A stretch of 64,000 nt of DNA from Coriolopsis trogii. Lineage: Eukaryota; Basidiomycota; Agaricomycetes; Polyporales; Polyporaceae. Location: positions 3,162,001-3,226,000 of the forward strand of contig JAHYIO010000001.1 in NCBI GenBank assembly GCA_020543525.1. Direction: 5' to 3'. The notes beneath the pieces were generated by a model that worked only from the letters and a program-made list of their open reading frames with translations, was not told the DNA's origin and searched no databases. Below, piece by piece: positions 33,373 through 45,286 of the stretch (position 1 is the first letter of the stretch; every line of letters starts with the position of its first letter). The translations under genes and the position numbers were made by a program.

Positions 33373-33427
33373 GTCTCTCTCTCTCTCGCGCGCGCGCCCT
33401 CTCTCTCTCTCTCGCTCCCTCTTCTCT
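33373..33427. repeat. Compound (TC)n/(CG)n microsatellite
   Basis: Alternating runs of tc and cg dinucleotides in non-coding sequence. Confidence 0.85.
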
Positions 33428-33575
33428 GAACTCTCCACCCGGCCATGTGCTCCCTCCCTTGTTCCCCCGAGTGAATGAATGGATGAATGCACGCGTTCTC
33501 CCAACCGTTCCTCGCTCCCGGCCATCCGCCGCCGGTCGGCATCCTCCACACGCATGCATCAAGTCCGACAGCCAA

Positions 33576-33635
33576 TCCATCGCCCATCGCCCATCGCCCA
33601 TCGCCCATCGGCCCATCGTCCACCATCGTTCCATC
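33576..33635. repeat. (CCATCGC)n heptamer tandem repeat
   Basis: Four to five near-perfect copies of a seven-base unit, degenerating into ccatcg at the 3' side. Confidence 0.85.
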
Positions 33636-36600
33636 GATAAGCTGAGCTTCATGCGCGAGCCCCACGTTTCGGCACGCGCGATCGCGCACGGCATGCGCGC
33701 GCATGTGACGGCCCGTCCTTCGTCCCAAGGGTTTTTTTCTGGCGAGTTGCAGGTCGTCATAACAATTGGCTCCCCCTCCGCGAAATAGAACACTTTATTG
33801 ATTGCAAGTCAGCAAACGTCTGCCGAGCGGAGCGTCGTGTTTAATTGTCCAGCTGGGCGACGACCGGATGCGCGGAGTGATGACCGCCACTCTCCGATTC
33901 TCGGTTAGAGAGACAAAAGAGAGGAAAAATTTAGAGGCAGACATGGGAAGTTTGAGCGAGTTTGAGAGAGGCGTGTCATGACGCGCGCCCTGAGGGCACC
34001 CGAGGCTTTGCGCACGCCCGCCGCGCGCGCAACCATCTCGGACGGCGGGCCTGTGTTCCGAGACAGCGCGCGTCGTAAACTCAGGTCAAGTACTTGACGT
34101 TAACCGTTTACCAGCGGAGGCACGGAACATGGAGGACGATAATGATGAAAGATCATTCGACACGCGCGGGCACAGGTCCACGCGTTGTGCTTGGACATGC
34201 CACCGGCTCTGCGACGTGCGTTCGGGAGAGTCGAAACGGCTTGCATTGTTCCACCTCGCGAGGCTATCGCGTCCGGCCATCTCTCTATCGTCCATCGCTC
34301 TCCACCCCGCATCCGTCCCCGTGCCCTGCACGTCCGTCATCGCGGTCCCGTGCCCTCCTTCCGTCCGCGCTCCGATGCTCAAACACTCCGCCACCCGCCG
34401 TCTTCTCTGCGCATCTCGAGCTCTATCTCACCAGGTGCCTTCCTTCCGCTGCCAGAACACGTAAGGGCTGCATCCCTCCGACCTCCAGGCGGCTCGCGAG
34501 ACTATCGGTGCAGGCCTAAATATGATAGGATGCCGGCCGTGTTGTTTGGCACGGGCGGGTTCCCGTGCTGAGGTTCTTGTTGGCGGTTTACGTGTGTCCG
34601 AGAGACGCTGTGCGTTCCGTTCCGTTCATCCGCTGCACCAACCATGAAATCCCAATCGCATGGCCACAGCTTCGCACCGCGCTCTCTGCTTGTTTCGTGT
34701 CGTCTCACGTTATCTCCAGGGCCAACGAATAGGGTTTCTACCGCGCACGCACGTTCCCAGCCGGGGGCACGCACACCAGGTGATCAGAGTGCACGGAAGA
34801 GAGACACTGTCACCGAGTGCGTCATCGTGAGCTCGGAGCCCCCCACGCCGTTGACCCGCGCTCCGACTGAGGCGTGACAGCAGACAGGAACCCGGGGCGT
34901 GCCCGCCACCCGTCGATCAAGCCAAAGTGCATGGGATCCCGTCTGCGCATCGCTCCCTCCTTTCTGTCTGCTCCCCTTCCGAGCTCGTCTCGACGCCCAC
35001 CGCCAGCTGACCGCATCAGCTGTCCCGTCCTGTGCTGTCAAGAGACGATCTGGTCCCAGCCTTGGGCTAGAGAGATGCCGGCCACCGATGGCCGGGTCGT
35101 CGCTCGCCCCATGGCTGGCATATGCATCGGGGTTATGAACCAAGAACGAAGTCGAAGTAGAGCACTGGGTCCTTGGCGTCGCAAGGACTGGCCCCGTGCG
35201 CTCTTGGGGCACCTCGACGACGACGAGCCAGGTGTAGCGATCAAACGGTCAAGTGCTTCGTTCTGATGTCAGCTGTCGATGTGGGCCTACTGCTCACTAG
35301 CACTCCCAACCTGAATTCGCAATGCATCGCTTTCCTGGACGACAGCCAAGCGCGCACGGAAGCAAAACGCCATGCCATGGCAGACGCGTTGATTGCGTCA
35401 AGCACGCTATCGTCCTATGTATCGCGCACGCATCCTTGGCGACTAACGAAGCCACATGTCATGTCCACCGTCCGATACATGGCATCAGACGATGGATCAA
35501 AACGCAACTGCACCAGATCGGAAAGGCTCGCCAGCCTGAGGCTAGTGACTACTCTTGCATCCTGCCAACGTCCAGTTGGCTGTGCTCTCATACCTGCCTC
35601 CGATAACCTCGGCCAGAGCGTGGGCGGTGATCAAGGAACGGAAACCGAATTAGCGTGCGCGGAACGCCAAACAGGTCAACGACTTGCCAGATGTTCGCGT
35701 TCGGCGTACGTACTATGTACGCACGCTTGCTTCTGGTCCGCCCCTGCCCCGTAGCGCTGGACCGTATCTGGACAGAACGATACCGTACGCCTTACGTGCG
35801 CCGGAGTGGAGGTGGCCCGTACATACTGCGTACGAGCTGAGGGAGGCGAGTGCCCTTGTGCACCCGATGCCGCCCTGGGGAGATGTCGCGATCACACTGT
35901 ACCCATCCAGAGCTCATTATCAGACCGTCTTCTCGAATCCGCGACGCACGACGGCCACGACGCTCGCGACGCACTCGATCAGCGTTGGCATTAGCCGACG
36001 ACGGTGATAGCACGGCGTGCGGGCTGAGCATGTTGTATATGGTACGCATGTATCACCACGGTGGGCAGGTGTGCATTCTGGAGGAGGTTAGCTGCCAGGC
36101 TGATAGCTCCTTCAGACTGTACTGGCGCGTCGGTTGCCACATTGACAACAGCAGGAGCCTTGCTGCATGGCGATTGACGCATCGCGTCGCAAACCCCGCA
36201 AAGCCCGTCATTTGAAACAACATGCACTAGTATAGCACAAGGTACTGCAGTGCCTACCAACGCCTATTAGCTGAACTTGACGTTCCGACCAGAACGGCGC
36301 CATCCCTTGACGTTGGACCAAGAACAGGCACGCGTCCCAGCCTTGCGTCTTGCCCTGGAACAGTACCCGCAGGACCGCAGCCGGGGTTTACGTACGTATA
36401 TTGAACGCTCGGCAACGAAATGCCGCGCGCAGAGGCCCCTTCGCGCGCGAGCAGACGGTGCTGTGCTGCGGAAGCAAGGTGGGGGGTGCGGGCGGGGCGC
36501 GGGCGGATTCCCTTTTTCGGGGTTCGCGTACTACTCCTACTCTGTCTTCGCTTGCGCTCTGACAGGTCTGCAGCAGCACCCATCAGGCCGCTCTCGAAGT

Positions 36601-38787
36601 CTTGCGGACTTTGAAAACCCCGTATCTCATGCCGTTCAGTACTCACGCACGCAATGCGTCGAAGGCTTGGGACTTGCGAGCTTCATGACCTGGTGACCCC
36701 TTGAAGGTGAGCAAAACGATTGCTGTCCGGAGACTGGTAGTCTCCGATCGCCAGTTTCGGTCTTCCGAAAGTCGGCCAGCATCCTTTCCAATGGCACGCC
36801 CTGCGAGTGCCCCACGAACGCCTGCCGGTCAGTTGTATGTACGCTGCTTTCGAGAGGAAACCGGGAGTGCGGAACGAAAAGCGTGGGTGTGGGTGCCACT
36901 CTCGCGCCTCCCCGCTCGACGTGTCGCATGACCCGGGAGGGTGGCAAGCATTGACGCATCGTCCAGACGTAGACCACGCAGGGGGGCGTGCCGGGTGCAG
37001 AATCCGATTTGTAGTACGCACAATGGAGGGGCTTGGCGGCCGCCCCCTCGCGGGCGTCCGAGTCCTCTCCAAGTCGCTTCCCCTTCCGAGAAGTGAGTGA
37101 GGACGCTCCGACGCGTGCTGTGCCGAGCGAGTGTCAGCGGGCCACGGGCTTCGCGTGGAGAGAAACGGTTCGAGGGAGGAGAAGGACGCACCCAGGCGAA
37201 CCCGCGTCTGCCTCGGAGGAAGCTGGTCTATGGGAGTGCGAGGTGCGTGGTTCGTGGTACGAAGCAGGAGGTCACTTGACCCTTCCCCCCTGCTGCTGAT
37301 CTTCCTGAAGTTTTTCAAGGTTGCGCTCCTTCTGCGGGCGTGGCGGCCAATCAGGATCGTCCGAAGCACCTTCCTGGACGCACATCGTACCGATATGGAC
37401 CAGTGAGCATTGTGATTTCGCGGACGCCATGAGTCGTGTTTGGGCTTGCGGTGTATTGTGCTGCGTGCGGAGCACCTAAGAAGGGGTTAACGCCGTAACA
37501 TGAGCCCGGTAGCAGGTGTCATATCGTCGCTCCGCTATGTAGTGGGGTTCCACTCGGCACCAACGTACGTACGATTGCTCCATGAAGTTCCGCCGGATCA
37601 GCGTCCAGAGCTGTGTTTTGCGCACAAGCGTAAGGTTTGAATTTGATAGTGATTTCTCCCGGATAAGTTCGCATCTGGTATGGCGCTCGGCGTGCACCGA
37701 GTCGGACTCCATGGCGTTCATAGTACGTGCATCATTGCGAGGTCATAAGTCGCACCTAACTCCCCATGAGATTGGGTTGCAACCTTATCATGGGATGCTG
37801 ACCTGACGCTCACCGGAGCAATGCAGGAAGCCGTCCTCCACGATCCTTTGTCTCACCAGAATATATCAACTTTCAGCCACCAAGGTCAGGCGGAATCGAG
37901 CTGACAGGAGCTCCCACCGTCCGCCGTCCGCGCTCCGTAACCTGTACACGTCTTGAGTACGGCCTCACGGGCCTTCCGAGCGCAACCTTGGCCAGTCTGG
38001 GGCGGCCGCGCTCCTCGTCTTCGGGTACGAGCCTTAGCCTCGCCTCCTCGAATGCGTTCGTGCCTCCCATACAAGGCAACACCGCGCATCGCCTGCCACG
38101 TCCGGGAATACCTGTCAAAGTTCTTCCTGAGTCACTCAGTCAGGCGTGCCCCTGAGCATTAGCACACACCGCATGCATAGGTGTGCCGAGATAGTACGAA
38201 GGCTCGGCGGCCGCGCGAGGTTGCTCTTTCATTTCGGACTTGTGGAAAGGAATACACACCTTAAGCTTATGTCTGATTTGCGCGGCATCTGTGCCTGTAG
38301 GTGTCCTTGTCGCTCCACATCGACGTCGTTGTTAGTAGTATTACTCTGTATCTGACATGAACGTACCGACGTTGTACCATTCACGACAGGGCCCAGACCT
38401 GGGACAGGTCAGACGGGAGGTTAGTAAGCGATTGCGCACACGTATGACGGACGTTATTACGTCGATCGTGTGGTTTGACTTAACTTCAGGACATACCCGG
38501 CGGACGATATTCACTCCCTGATCGACGACTCGGTAGGATGCCGGTCGACCACAGTCCCGAACGCGCCCGTTATGCACCAAATACCGCCGGCTCTACACGA
38601 TACGAGCTTCAGGTTCGAGGAATTGCTTGCCATGTTCGGATGATCGGCCGGAGGCGCAAACGCCTCGCACGTATGTCGCTATTCACTCTGTCAACGCACC
38701 GTAGTCAGAAGGGTCTTACGCCCCGAAGGCAAGGCCAACACAGCAGTGCTGTGTAAGCTGCGGATGCAACGCAGGCGCAGCACCCAG

Positions 38788-39111
38788 CTAACCAGCTATG
38801 ATAGGGGAATGGAGATGGGAGGATGTGGGAGAGCCATAGGATGGGTGTGGGTCAGTCCAACTTGTGGCCAGGTCGAGAGATCGATTGAAGGGAGCTAGAT
38901 CGTTTCGGGCAAACTGACCCTGATCGGCGGGGTAAGGGGCGATCGTGCGGCCGACGGCACGGTTCTCGGCTCCCTGGCCTTCAGTCCCTTGGCCAGCACC
39001 CATGATGTCTCTCCAGTCCGACTGGCGTACATACACACCTCCACTCGCCTTGGCTGAGATAACGCCTAGACAGATCACATACGGCACTTGCAGTTGCAGC
39101 GGAAATAGCAT
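38788..39111 (-). CDS. Unrecognised ORF with hydrophobic N-terminus
   Basis: A 107-residue frame starting with ATG. Residues 1-22 are hydrophobic (MLFPLQLQVPYVICLGVISA), like a secretion signal or membrane anchor. The rest is polar, with a DLATSWTDPHPSYGSPTSS tail. No family recognised, and no TATA box seen. It may be a small secreted protein or chance. Confidence 0.25.
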   Translation of the reverse strand: MLFPLQLQVPYVICLGVISAKASGGVYVRQSDWRDIMGAGQGTEGQGAENRAVGRTIAPYPADQGQFARNDLAPFNRSLDLATSWTDPHPSYGSPTSSHLHSPIIAG

Positions 39112-39631
39112 GGTATTTTTGAGCTCTTGTGCTATTCTGAACTTGCGTCTTTCCCAGCTCTCTTGCGAGCAGGTACCCTACCGGTGACCACATCTATTCC
39201 TGGCAAGCACGTCAGCACATGAGCAACACACTCCAAAGCACTCACGGCCCCCCTTTGCGGTCATAGTGGACAGTCCATGCAGTAACAGAAGAACAGACCT
39301 AGGCGCTCATGATAGGACTTCGTCTCATACGCAATGTCGCGAGTGCAGAATATTCCGCCGCATTCTGCGCGGCAACCCCCTGGGAGCTGACCGAGCTTCC
39401 CGCACATGCAGGGAGTGCGAAGTCTTCGGTTCGCGCACGGCATCCTCGCCTTCCATCTCGCACGCGCCTTCGAATCTCCCATGGGACGTGGTCTTCGACA
39501 CGCGTCTCACGTTGGCCATCCTTGCAATTCATGGCCTTGCTTCTGTATAGCGTTCTGTTCGTGAAGCGACGCGACGGATCGGATACTGAATGAGAACGAT
39601 CGTGATCACAATCGCCTGGCGGTCGACATGA

Positions 39632-39817
39632 ATGAGCGAAGAACTGAAGTCACGAGAGTTTGACGTTCGCGCCCTGGAGTGCCTCTTCTCCGCAGCAGCG
39701 TCTTCCCCGCCTACCGCGTATCGTGAATCCTTGGAAGAGAGAATCGGGTGCATCTACGCGTATGTGAGGTACTCATACGAAAGCCTGGACCCCTCCGCAT
39801 CAGTCTCGAAATTCTAG
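39632..39817 (+). CDS. Unrecognised short ORF
   Basis: A 61-residue ATG-started frame of ordinary protein composition (MSEELKSREFDVRALECLFS...). No motif and no promoter evidence. It could be an exon or chance. Confidence 0.15.
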   Translation: MSEELKSREFDVRALECLFSAAASSPPTAYRESLEERIGCIYAYVRYSYESLDPSASVSKF

Positions 39818-39960
39818 GTCAGAACGGTCATGATTCGCGGGACTGAGCGAACGGCCGCAAGACAGAATGAATGTTGCCCACGCCAGCGTCATAGATTGCG
39901 CACAGGTGTGTCCTCCGCAGAAGACGCGACGACTGGACTTTGAAGTCATGCGTGAATTTT

Positions 39961-39992
39961 GAAAGAAGGAAGGAAGGAAGGAGGGAGAGAAG
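39961..39992. repeat. (GAAG/GGAA)n purine tract
   Basis: A run of gaagg/aagg units, all purine on the plus strand. Confidence 0.8.
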
Positions 39993-42055
39993 GTGGTGAG
40001 GGCCGGCTGCAGCCGCGGCCCCCCTCGCGTCTTCGTGTCTGGCCATTCTGGTTCCCAGTGATGGCTTCGAATTCGGAATGGCAAGAACGTTCGAAGTTGG
40101 ACGTTGGACCCGTGCGCGTCTTTCGTCCCCTCGTTCCATCTCCGCAAGTCCGAGTGCGCGTTCTTCGAAGGTGAACTGTGCGCATGACGAGGGCAAGAGA
40201 AAGGGATGAGCTGATTCGGCATCCACAGGCTGCATTGTCGTTCGAAGGGCCACGGCTTCGGAGAGAGGGGTCAAGGAAGCTCACCGCGGCGATAGGAGGT
40301 CACGGAGAGGTTGAGTGTGCTCATTTCAGGGCCCTCGGCAGCCCGAACACTTCCTTGAATGTTGAGGCACAGATTCTGTCCCCTTCATGCATCAAACTCT
40401 GCCGGACCACTCGCTACGCATCGCATATCGCGCACCTCGCAGCCAGTGAGGGCCCGACCGGCGGCAAGAGGGTCGCGGGAACGCCAGCAACACCCTCCTT
40501 CCATACGCGGCGCTTATGGTGCACACTTGGCCAAACGTGACCCGTTCCTGTAAACTTGGGAACTGGCGAACTTCCTATGTACGCATCCGCAATCAGCCAC
40601 AGTCGAACGCCACTGATGGCTGAACTGTGAATGCAACAGTCGCACCTCGAAACGTCCGCGGCCGACACGAGGCCAACCAGGTCCTTCGTCTTCCTATCAT
40701 GCGCCGCTCCGTCCGATACGGAGTAGGGTCGGGCTGCCATCTTGAGGATAAAGGGGTCCACCGACAACGTGGACGTTTTCGCGAGCCATGTTACTGGAAT
40801 GGCATTTGTGATGCCATCCTGCCGTGGCATACCAGCAACCGCGATACGCAGCCTACCCTGCAGCTGCCCCGATCGATGTGTAATCGTGAGATGCTTCCGC
40901 GGTCTGCTTGAAGCGATATCTTGATGGCAAAGTGCGTGAGCGTGTGAGGATGACGTCGCTCGACGAAATGCTTTTGCGGGGAAAGACTCTTCGAGTCGAA
41001 TATGCGCGCCAGTTAACGGTTTGCCGGAAGAAGACGGTATTAATTAGGCTGCTGTAATCGCAACCATCACATGCATCCGAAGCATAGTTTGCGGCTGGAA
41101 TGGCATAGGCGAGTAGTAGACGCGAAGGCATTGCAGCCCTCCGGAACTTCTAGAGTGTGGAACGAAGGAGACCAGAAGAACCCCATCGTCATTCTTCCGA
41201 GTTGGTTCCAAATCTAGGGTAATGAGCTATGCGTATATCGTTCGGACGTAACGTGTTGCTCTTGACTCACTTGGGCTACCCTTCTTCAACTCACTCCTTC
41301 ACAAGCTATCATTGTAACTCAGCAAGTTCGCGTCAAGTGCTGCGCCTCGAACGAACCCCGCAATGCTTCTGAAACGTCCTGGTCATCAGTATGTAATGCG
41401 AGAGCGCCCCCAACATGGCGCAACCGGTGGTCGGTGCTCTTGAGGGCTTGCCGCCTTTCTGTCGGTACCAAATGCTTCGGTATGGTTAGCTCGGGCGGGA
41501 CAGCCTGAGAAAACGCACCCTGTGCACGGTCACCTGTACATTCCAGCGGGGATCGCATATCCTTGAGAACCACTGTGTAGCCCCAATCTGGCTAAGCATG
41601 ACTCCGGAGTTGCATCCCACTCCGCTTGTAACCGACAACGGATCATCGTTGAGTAGAAAGGGTAGACATCGCTCAACCCGAGGGTTGATGAATATGGTGA
41701 ATATGGGGAGAACATATCGGAAGCCGAGATGCACTATAGACTTGACGCACATGTTGTATCCGCATCGGCTTCCCAGTGAAGTGACGAGTCAGTGAGACGA
41801 CTCTGTCAAAATGCAGTTCATATGAAGATGAAGGTAACAGCCGTCAACAGATGTGCCTTAAACGATGGCAGCCTGTGTTTGTGACGGTGCAGGCGAAGAG
41901 AAGATGAAGAAGTGGGGAGTTAAATGAGATCTGGGGCAGAGATTAGCTAGACAGGATGGATGCCACCGATGCGCCCATAGCATGAGGTTAGCGTTTTCGA
42001 TCTGAGAACGGCCAGGTCGCTGATACTGGCACTTCAAGGTCTTGTAAGGAGTTAT

Positions 42056-42745
42056 TCAAAGAAGCGAGATGAGCGGTGTTTGTTTGCTATATTCTGGCCC
42101 CTGGAGACGGTCGACAAGAGCGAATATCCGCCTGTCTGCGGCGCGCTGTTCGGTTGATGACTGAGAATTCGCCAGAAGTTCAGTACATGCACGAGAAGAG
42201 AAGTACCAGCACACGGCTGCGAACCTGTGGGAATGTGGAGATGGTGATATTGGAAGGTTGTCAAAGCAGCAACACAGCCCGTATGATGGGCCATGTTCCC
42301 ATTGTGAAAGATGCATGAACCAAACCGACGGTGGCATCCGCTGCGGCCGCACTGCGTCCACCAAGCCTATTAGAGACAAGCTCGCGCGCATCGCAATACA
42401 TCTATCTGTCTTGGGGCTGTGGGAAGCTGAAGGAACCAGAAGCAGGCGAAATTTTTTTGCTCGTGGAAGGGAAGAGAGCGTAGGTGCGAGCAGGCGAAGA
42501 ATGCGGCAGTTTGGTGGGAGAGAGGGTGGAGTGAGGTCAAATGTGGTCCCGAAGATCGGTTTGGGGACACGAGTGGTCGTGTTCGAGCGAAACTCGTAGT
42601 TCGTTGAGACAACGGGAGGATGAGAGCGCTGATTCCCGTGCCGTGTGAAGACAAGAGCTAGTCGTGCATGCCGCCACAGGGCTGCAGAGGGCATTGCTAG
42701 TCGCAGGTGTGGAGAGGTAGCCAGGGAACGGACCTGGCGGACCAT
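42056..42745 (-). CDS. Orphan 229-residue ORF
   Basis: This is the longest ATG-started frame in the second half of the desert. It is Ser/Pro/Leu/Arg-rich and has no domain I recognise. There is no intron signal and no TATA box. Length alone is weak evidence in GC-rich DNA. Confidence 0.25.
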   Translation of the reverse strand: MVRQVRSLATSPHLRLAMPSAALWRHARLALVFTRHGNQRSHPPVVSTNYEFRSNTTTRVPKPIFGTTFDLTPPSLPPNCRILRLLAPTLSSLPRAKKFRLLLVPSASHSPKTDRCIAMRASLSLIGLVDAVRPQRMPPSVWFMHLSQWEHGPSYGLCCCFDNLPISPSPHSHRFAAVCWYFSSRACTELLANSQSSTEQRAADRRIFALVDRLQGPEYSKQTPLISLL

Positions 42746-43078
42746 GATGTCAAGCCGAACTAGGACGAAGGTCGGAAGGGGGTTAGAAGCTGCGTGATCG
42801 TCGCTGCTCTATTCCGGCCGTGTCAATGTGTCACCATGCCCAGCATGACGTCAGTTTATTCTGGATAACTTGCCCACACTAACTGTCTTCTATCCCTTAC
42901 CTACGCAGATAAGCCCTTGCATGGTCCTGGTATAGATCTGTCCCGATCCGGGCCATCATCCCAAACCATAACTGCTCGTGATCTCGCCTGCGTTAGTACA
43001 GCATTCAACTGCGAGCCGAACGACCTCCTGCACTCACCAGGGTATATTCAGGAACTCGTCCATTCAACTACGTGGTAC

Positions 43079-44303
43079 TCACTCCTGCCTACTATATCCT
43101 AAATGATATAGAAGAACTTCTGCGGCCCAAACACCTCCGCATTCTCGATCTATCGTAATTGTTAGCATCCCCCCGATACACGAGATTGCACAGCGACGAA
43201 CCCAATCAATGAGCACACCCAGGATCAGATCCAAGTTCTCAGCGTCTTTACCCAGCTCTAGCACTTCTGTGCGCGCGTACTTTGCATAGTCGCCGCCCTT
43301 AGGCGCCTGGTATGCAAAGAATATCCATTGGTCGCCACATGTGACAGCACCTCTTGCACATTCCTTACTGCAGAAGCAAAAACATCAGCGCCTACACACA
43401 AGTATTTGCGCTGCACTTACTGTGTTTCACGACATGATGTCGCTACCGCAAGCACGGCCTGCATCAGACCCGACTGTAGTTCGGCGACCGTCCTAGCTTC
43501 GTATATGTTCGAGGACCCGGTGTGCACCAGGTCCGGTCGGTTCAGCGCTCCTATAGGCTCGGACAATATCAGCCCTGTTACACGGTGATCAGCTTCCCAC
43601 TACCACCTTGGGCGTCCGCACGCGCTCACCGGAATACTTGGCAGGCCGTTTGGTTATCAGGTAGTCGATGACGCCTCCGAGCGACGGCCCCGGCACCGTG
43701 TTCAGAGCAGTCCATTCCGGGATGATTGAAAGCCTATCCTGGTCGGAACTCAACACCGCCGCGAGCCGCAGGAAGACGACATCGATGAGCATCCGGCAGC
43801 CAGCCACAGACTGTCAAGATAGGGATAGGGAGCAATAGGAAGCTGATGAATACGTGTAGAAACGTCGATTCATGGCCAAACAAGAGGTACGCACCGCTCG
43901 AGACATGTGGTTGCGCACTAGGGAGACGAGGGCCTTTGTGTTCGCCAGAGTGAGAAAGTTGCTGCCAACTTCTTGTGCACCGCGCTCGCGTAGCGCCTTG
44001 GCAGCTTCATCTTTGAATTCGAGCCCGTACGGGTATATGTGGTTCTCTTGCAAGTCGAGGGCAGTCGCGATTGACGGTGCGCGCTGGTCAGAATGTCACG
44101 ACCAATTTCACTTGTCAGCGAATCAGGAATGTACTTACCGATCCTTGCTTCAGCCTCTGAAACACAGACTCAATCGCCTCCACCACACCCGCCGTCTTCT
44201 CATCGTCTCTATCCAGACTGGTCATGAATGGGAGCAGTGACTGGACGAGCGGGTCGATCTCATTGGGAGTGAGGTCTGAGACCTTGCGTTTGTAGCTTGC
44301 CAT
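43079..44303 (-). CDS. Unknown protein, possible PD-(D/E)XK-like fold
   Basis: Five exons (44303-44139, 44083-43895, 43810-43630, 43574-43421, 43367-43079) splice in one frame to 325 residues. The N-terminal part is helical (DLTPNEIDPLVQSLLPFM; FKDEAAKALRERGAQEVGSN). The middle part has IIPEWTALNT, GPSLGGVIDYLI (D167) and NIYEAR (E204, R206), followed by AVTCGDQWIFFAYQ. Strand-Asp then strand-E-x-K/R then a 'W-x-F-F' strand resembles the restriction-endonuclease-like fold, but this is inference. Arg replaces the usual catalytic Lys. I recall no named gene. The last roughly 40 residues (from CAISCIGG) could be intron read-through. Confidence 0.7.
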
Positions 44304-45286
44304 ATTGTACGTGCTCCTGGACAGAACTCAGGGATGTGAGCCCAACGTTAGGATTGTGGGTGTCGTGCAGCAAGAACGCCGGGCGGAAGTCGACTGGCAC
44401 GTCCGCGTGCATCATAGAAAATCGAAGGTGATAGACGATCGCTAGCTAAGCTATATGCGTAAGTACCGCGTGGATTCCAGCTCAGTGTGTGTAACCACTG
44501 ACAGATGTAGTGTACGCGTCTGGGAGTCTTCGCTCAATGAGCCTTTCTTAGACGATGATGAACGAGATTGAGGTGAACGTGGTAGTACAAGTCAACAGGA
44601 ACAGTTGGCCCGTCATGGATCTACGAAACGAGATCTAGGCGCGGCTCCGACGTCATCGGCGTCTATGGGTATGGGACAACTTATCTACGTCTCTACGAGA
44701 ACCCACATAGATGGACGAAATCCCGCAGGAATTCGCCGCTTGAACGACGCAGACGTCGCCCTACGTGTGATCCAACTTAGCCAATACAAAGGGAGGCGAG
44801 TTTCTGGCAGGTTGGCGGCTGTCAGACATCAACGAAAAGTCGGAGAAATTCGACGCCTCGGACTGCACAATTCCTCGTATCACCACCTATTCGCGGTCAT
44901 GACCTGGTATTTTATGCGTTCCGGGACGAGCATGCATCCGCATGACAAGGCGTGAGAGGCCCTGTGGACCAGCTGAAGGATCCTGAACATGACGACATCA
45001 GCCGCTGACTGTCAGACAGATTCCGCAAATACCGGGCATCGAACAAGCAACTCCAGCTCCATTTGTTCGGTAAACGGTAGCGCGACAAGCATCCAGGAAA
45101 GCATGGAAACGCTGAGCGTGTAGCCTGTAGGGTCATCAGCTCTCGCGTCAGAAAATTGCAACATGTGGGTGGTGTCGGTGCTGCAGGCGGCCGTCGTTCG
45201 AGCGTCGCGCCAGGAAATATGGCCAGCTATATTACAAGGGGTCGCTAATCGTACAAAAGGAAAGCGGTAGAATGGCAGGTCGGAGC
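44304..45286. other. Intergenic
   Basis: No supported gene. A 116-residue plus-strand frame at 44605-44955 has no recognisable motif. Confidence 0.35.

Larger units (their letters stand above)
32473..43078. other. Gene-poor GC-rich region, part 2
   Basis: More than 10 kb with no gene I can support firmly. It is not AT-rich, so it does not look like RIP-degraded transposon sequence, and I found no reverse transcriptase, integrase or transposase motif, no long terminal repeat and no tRNA. It holds several microsatellites and a few open frames of uncertain status, listed separately (38788-39111, 39632-39817, 42056-42745). Confidence 0.45.

Noticed and set aside
33215..33793. 192-residue minus-strand frame with Arg-Glu repeats and Met-Gly-Asp-Gly-Arg-Trp-Ala repeats
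   Set aside because: The repeats are direct translations of the TC/CG microsatellite and the seven-base tandem repeat, so the frame reflects repeats rather than a gene.
27093..43078. Transposon or RIP-mutated repeat block as the explanation of the desert
   Set aside because: I found no reverse transcriptase, integrase, transposase or long terminal repeat, and the sequence is GC-rich rather than AT-rich. I could not run a repeat search, so this is only a by-eye rejection.
44605..44955. 116-residue plus-strand frame between the unknown nuclease-like gene and the FAS1 gene
   Set aside because: No recognisable motif, promoter or splice pattern.
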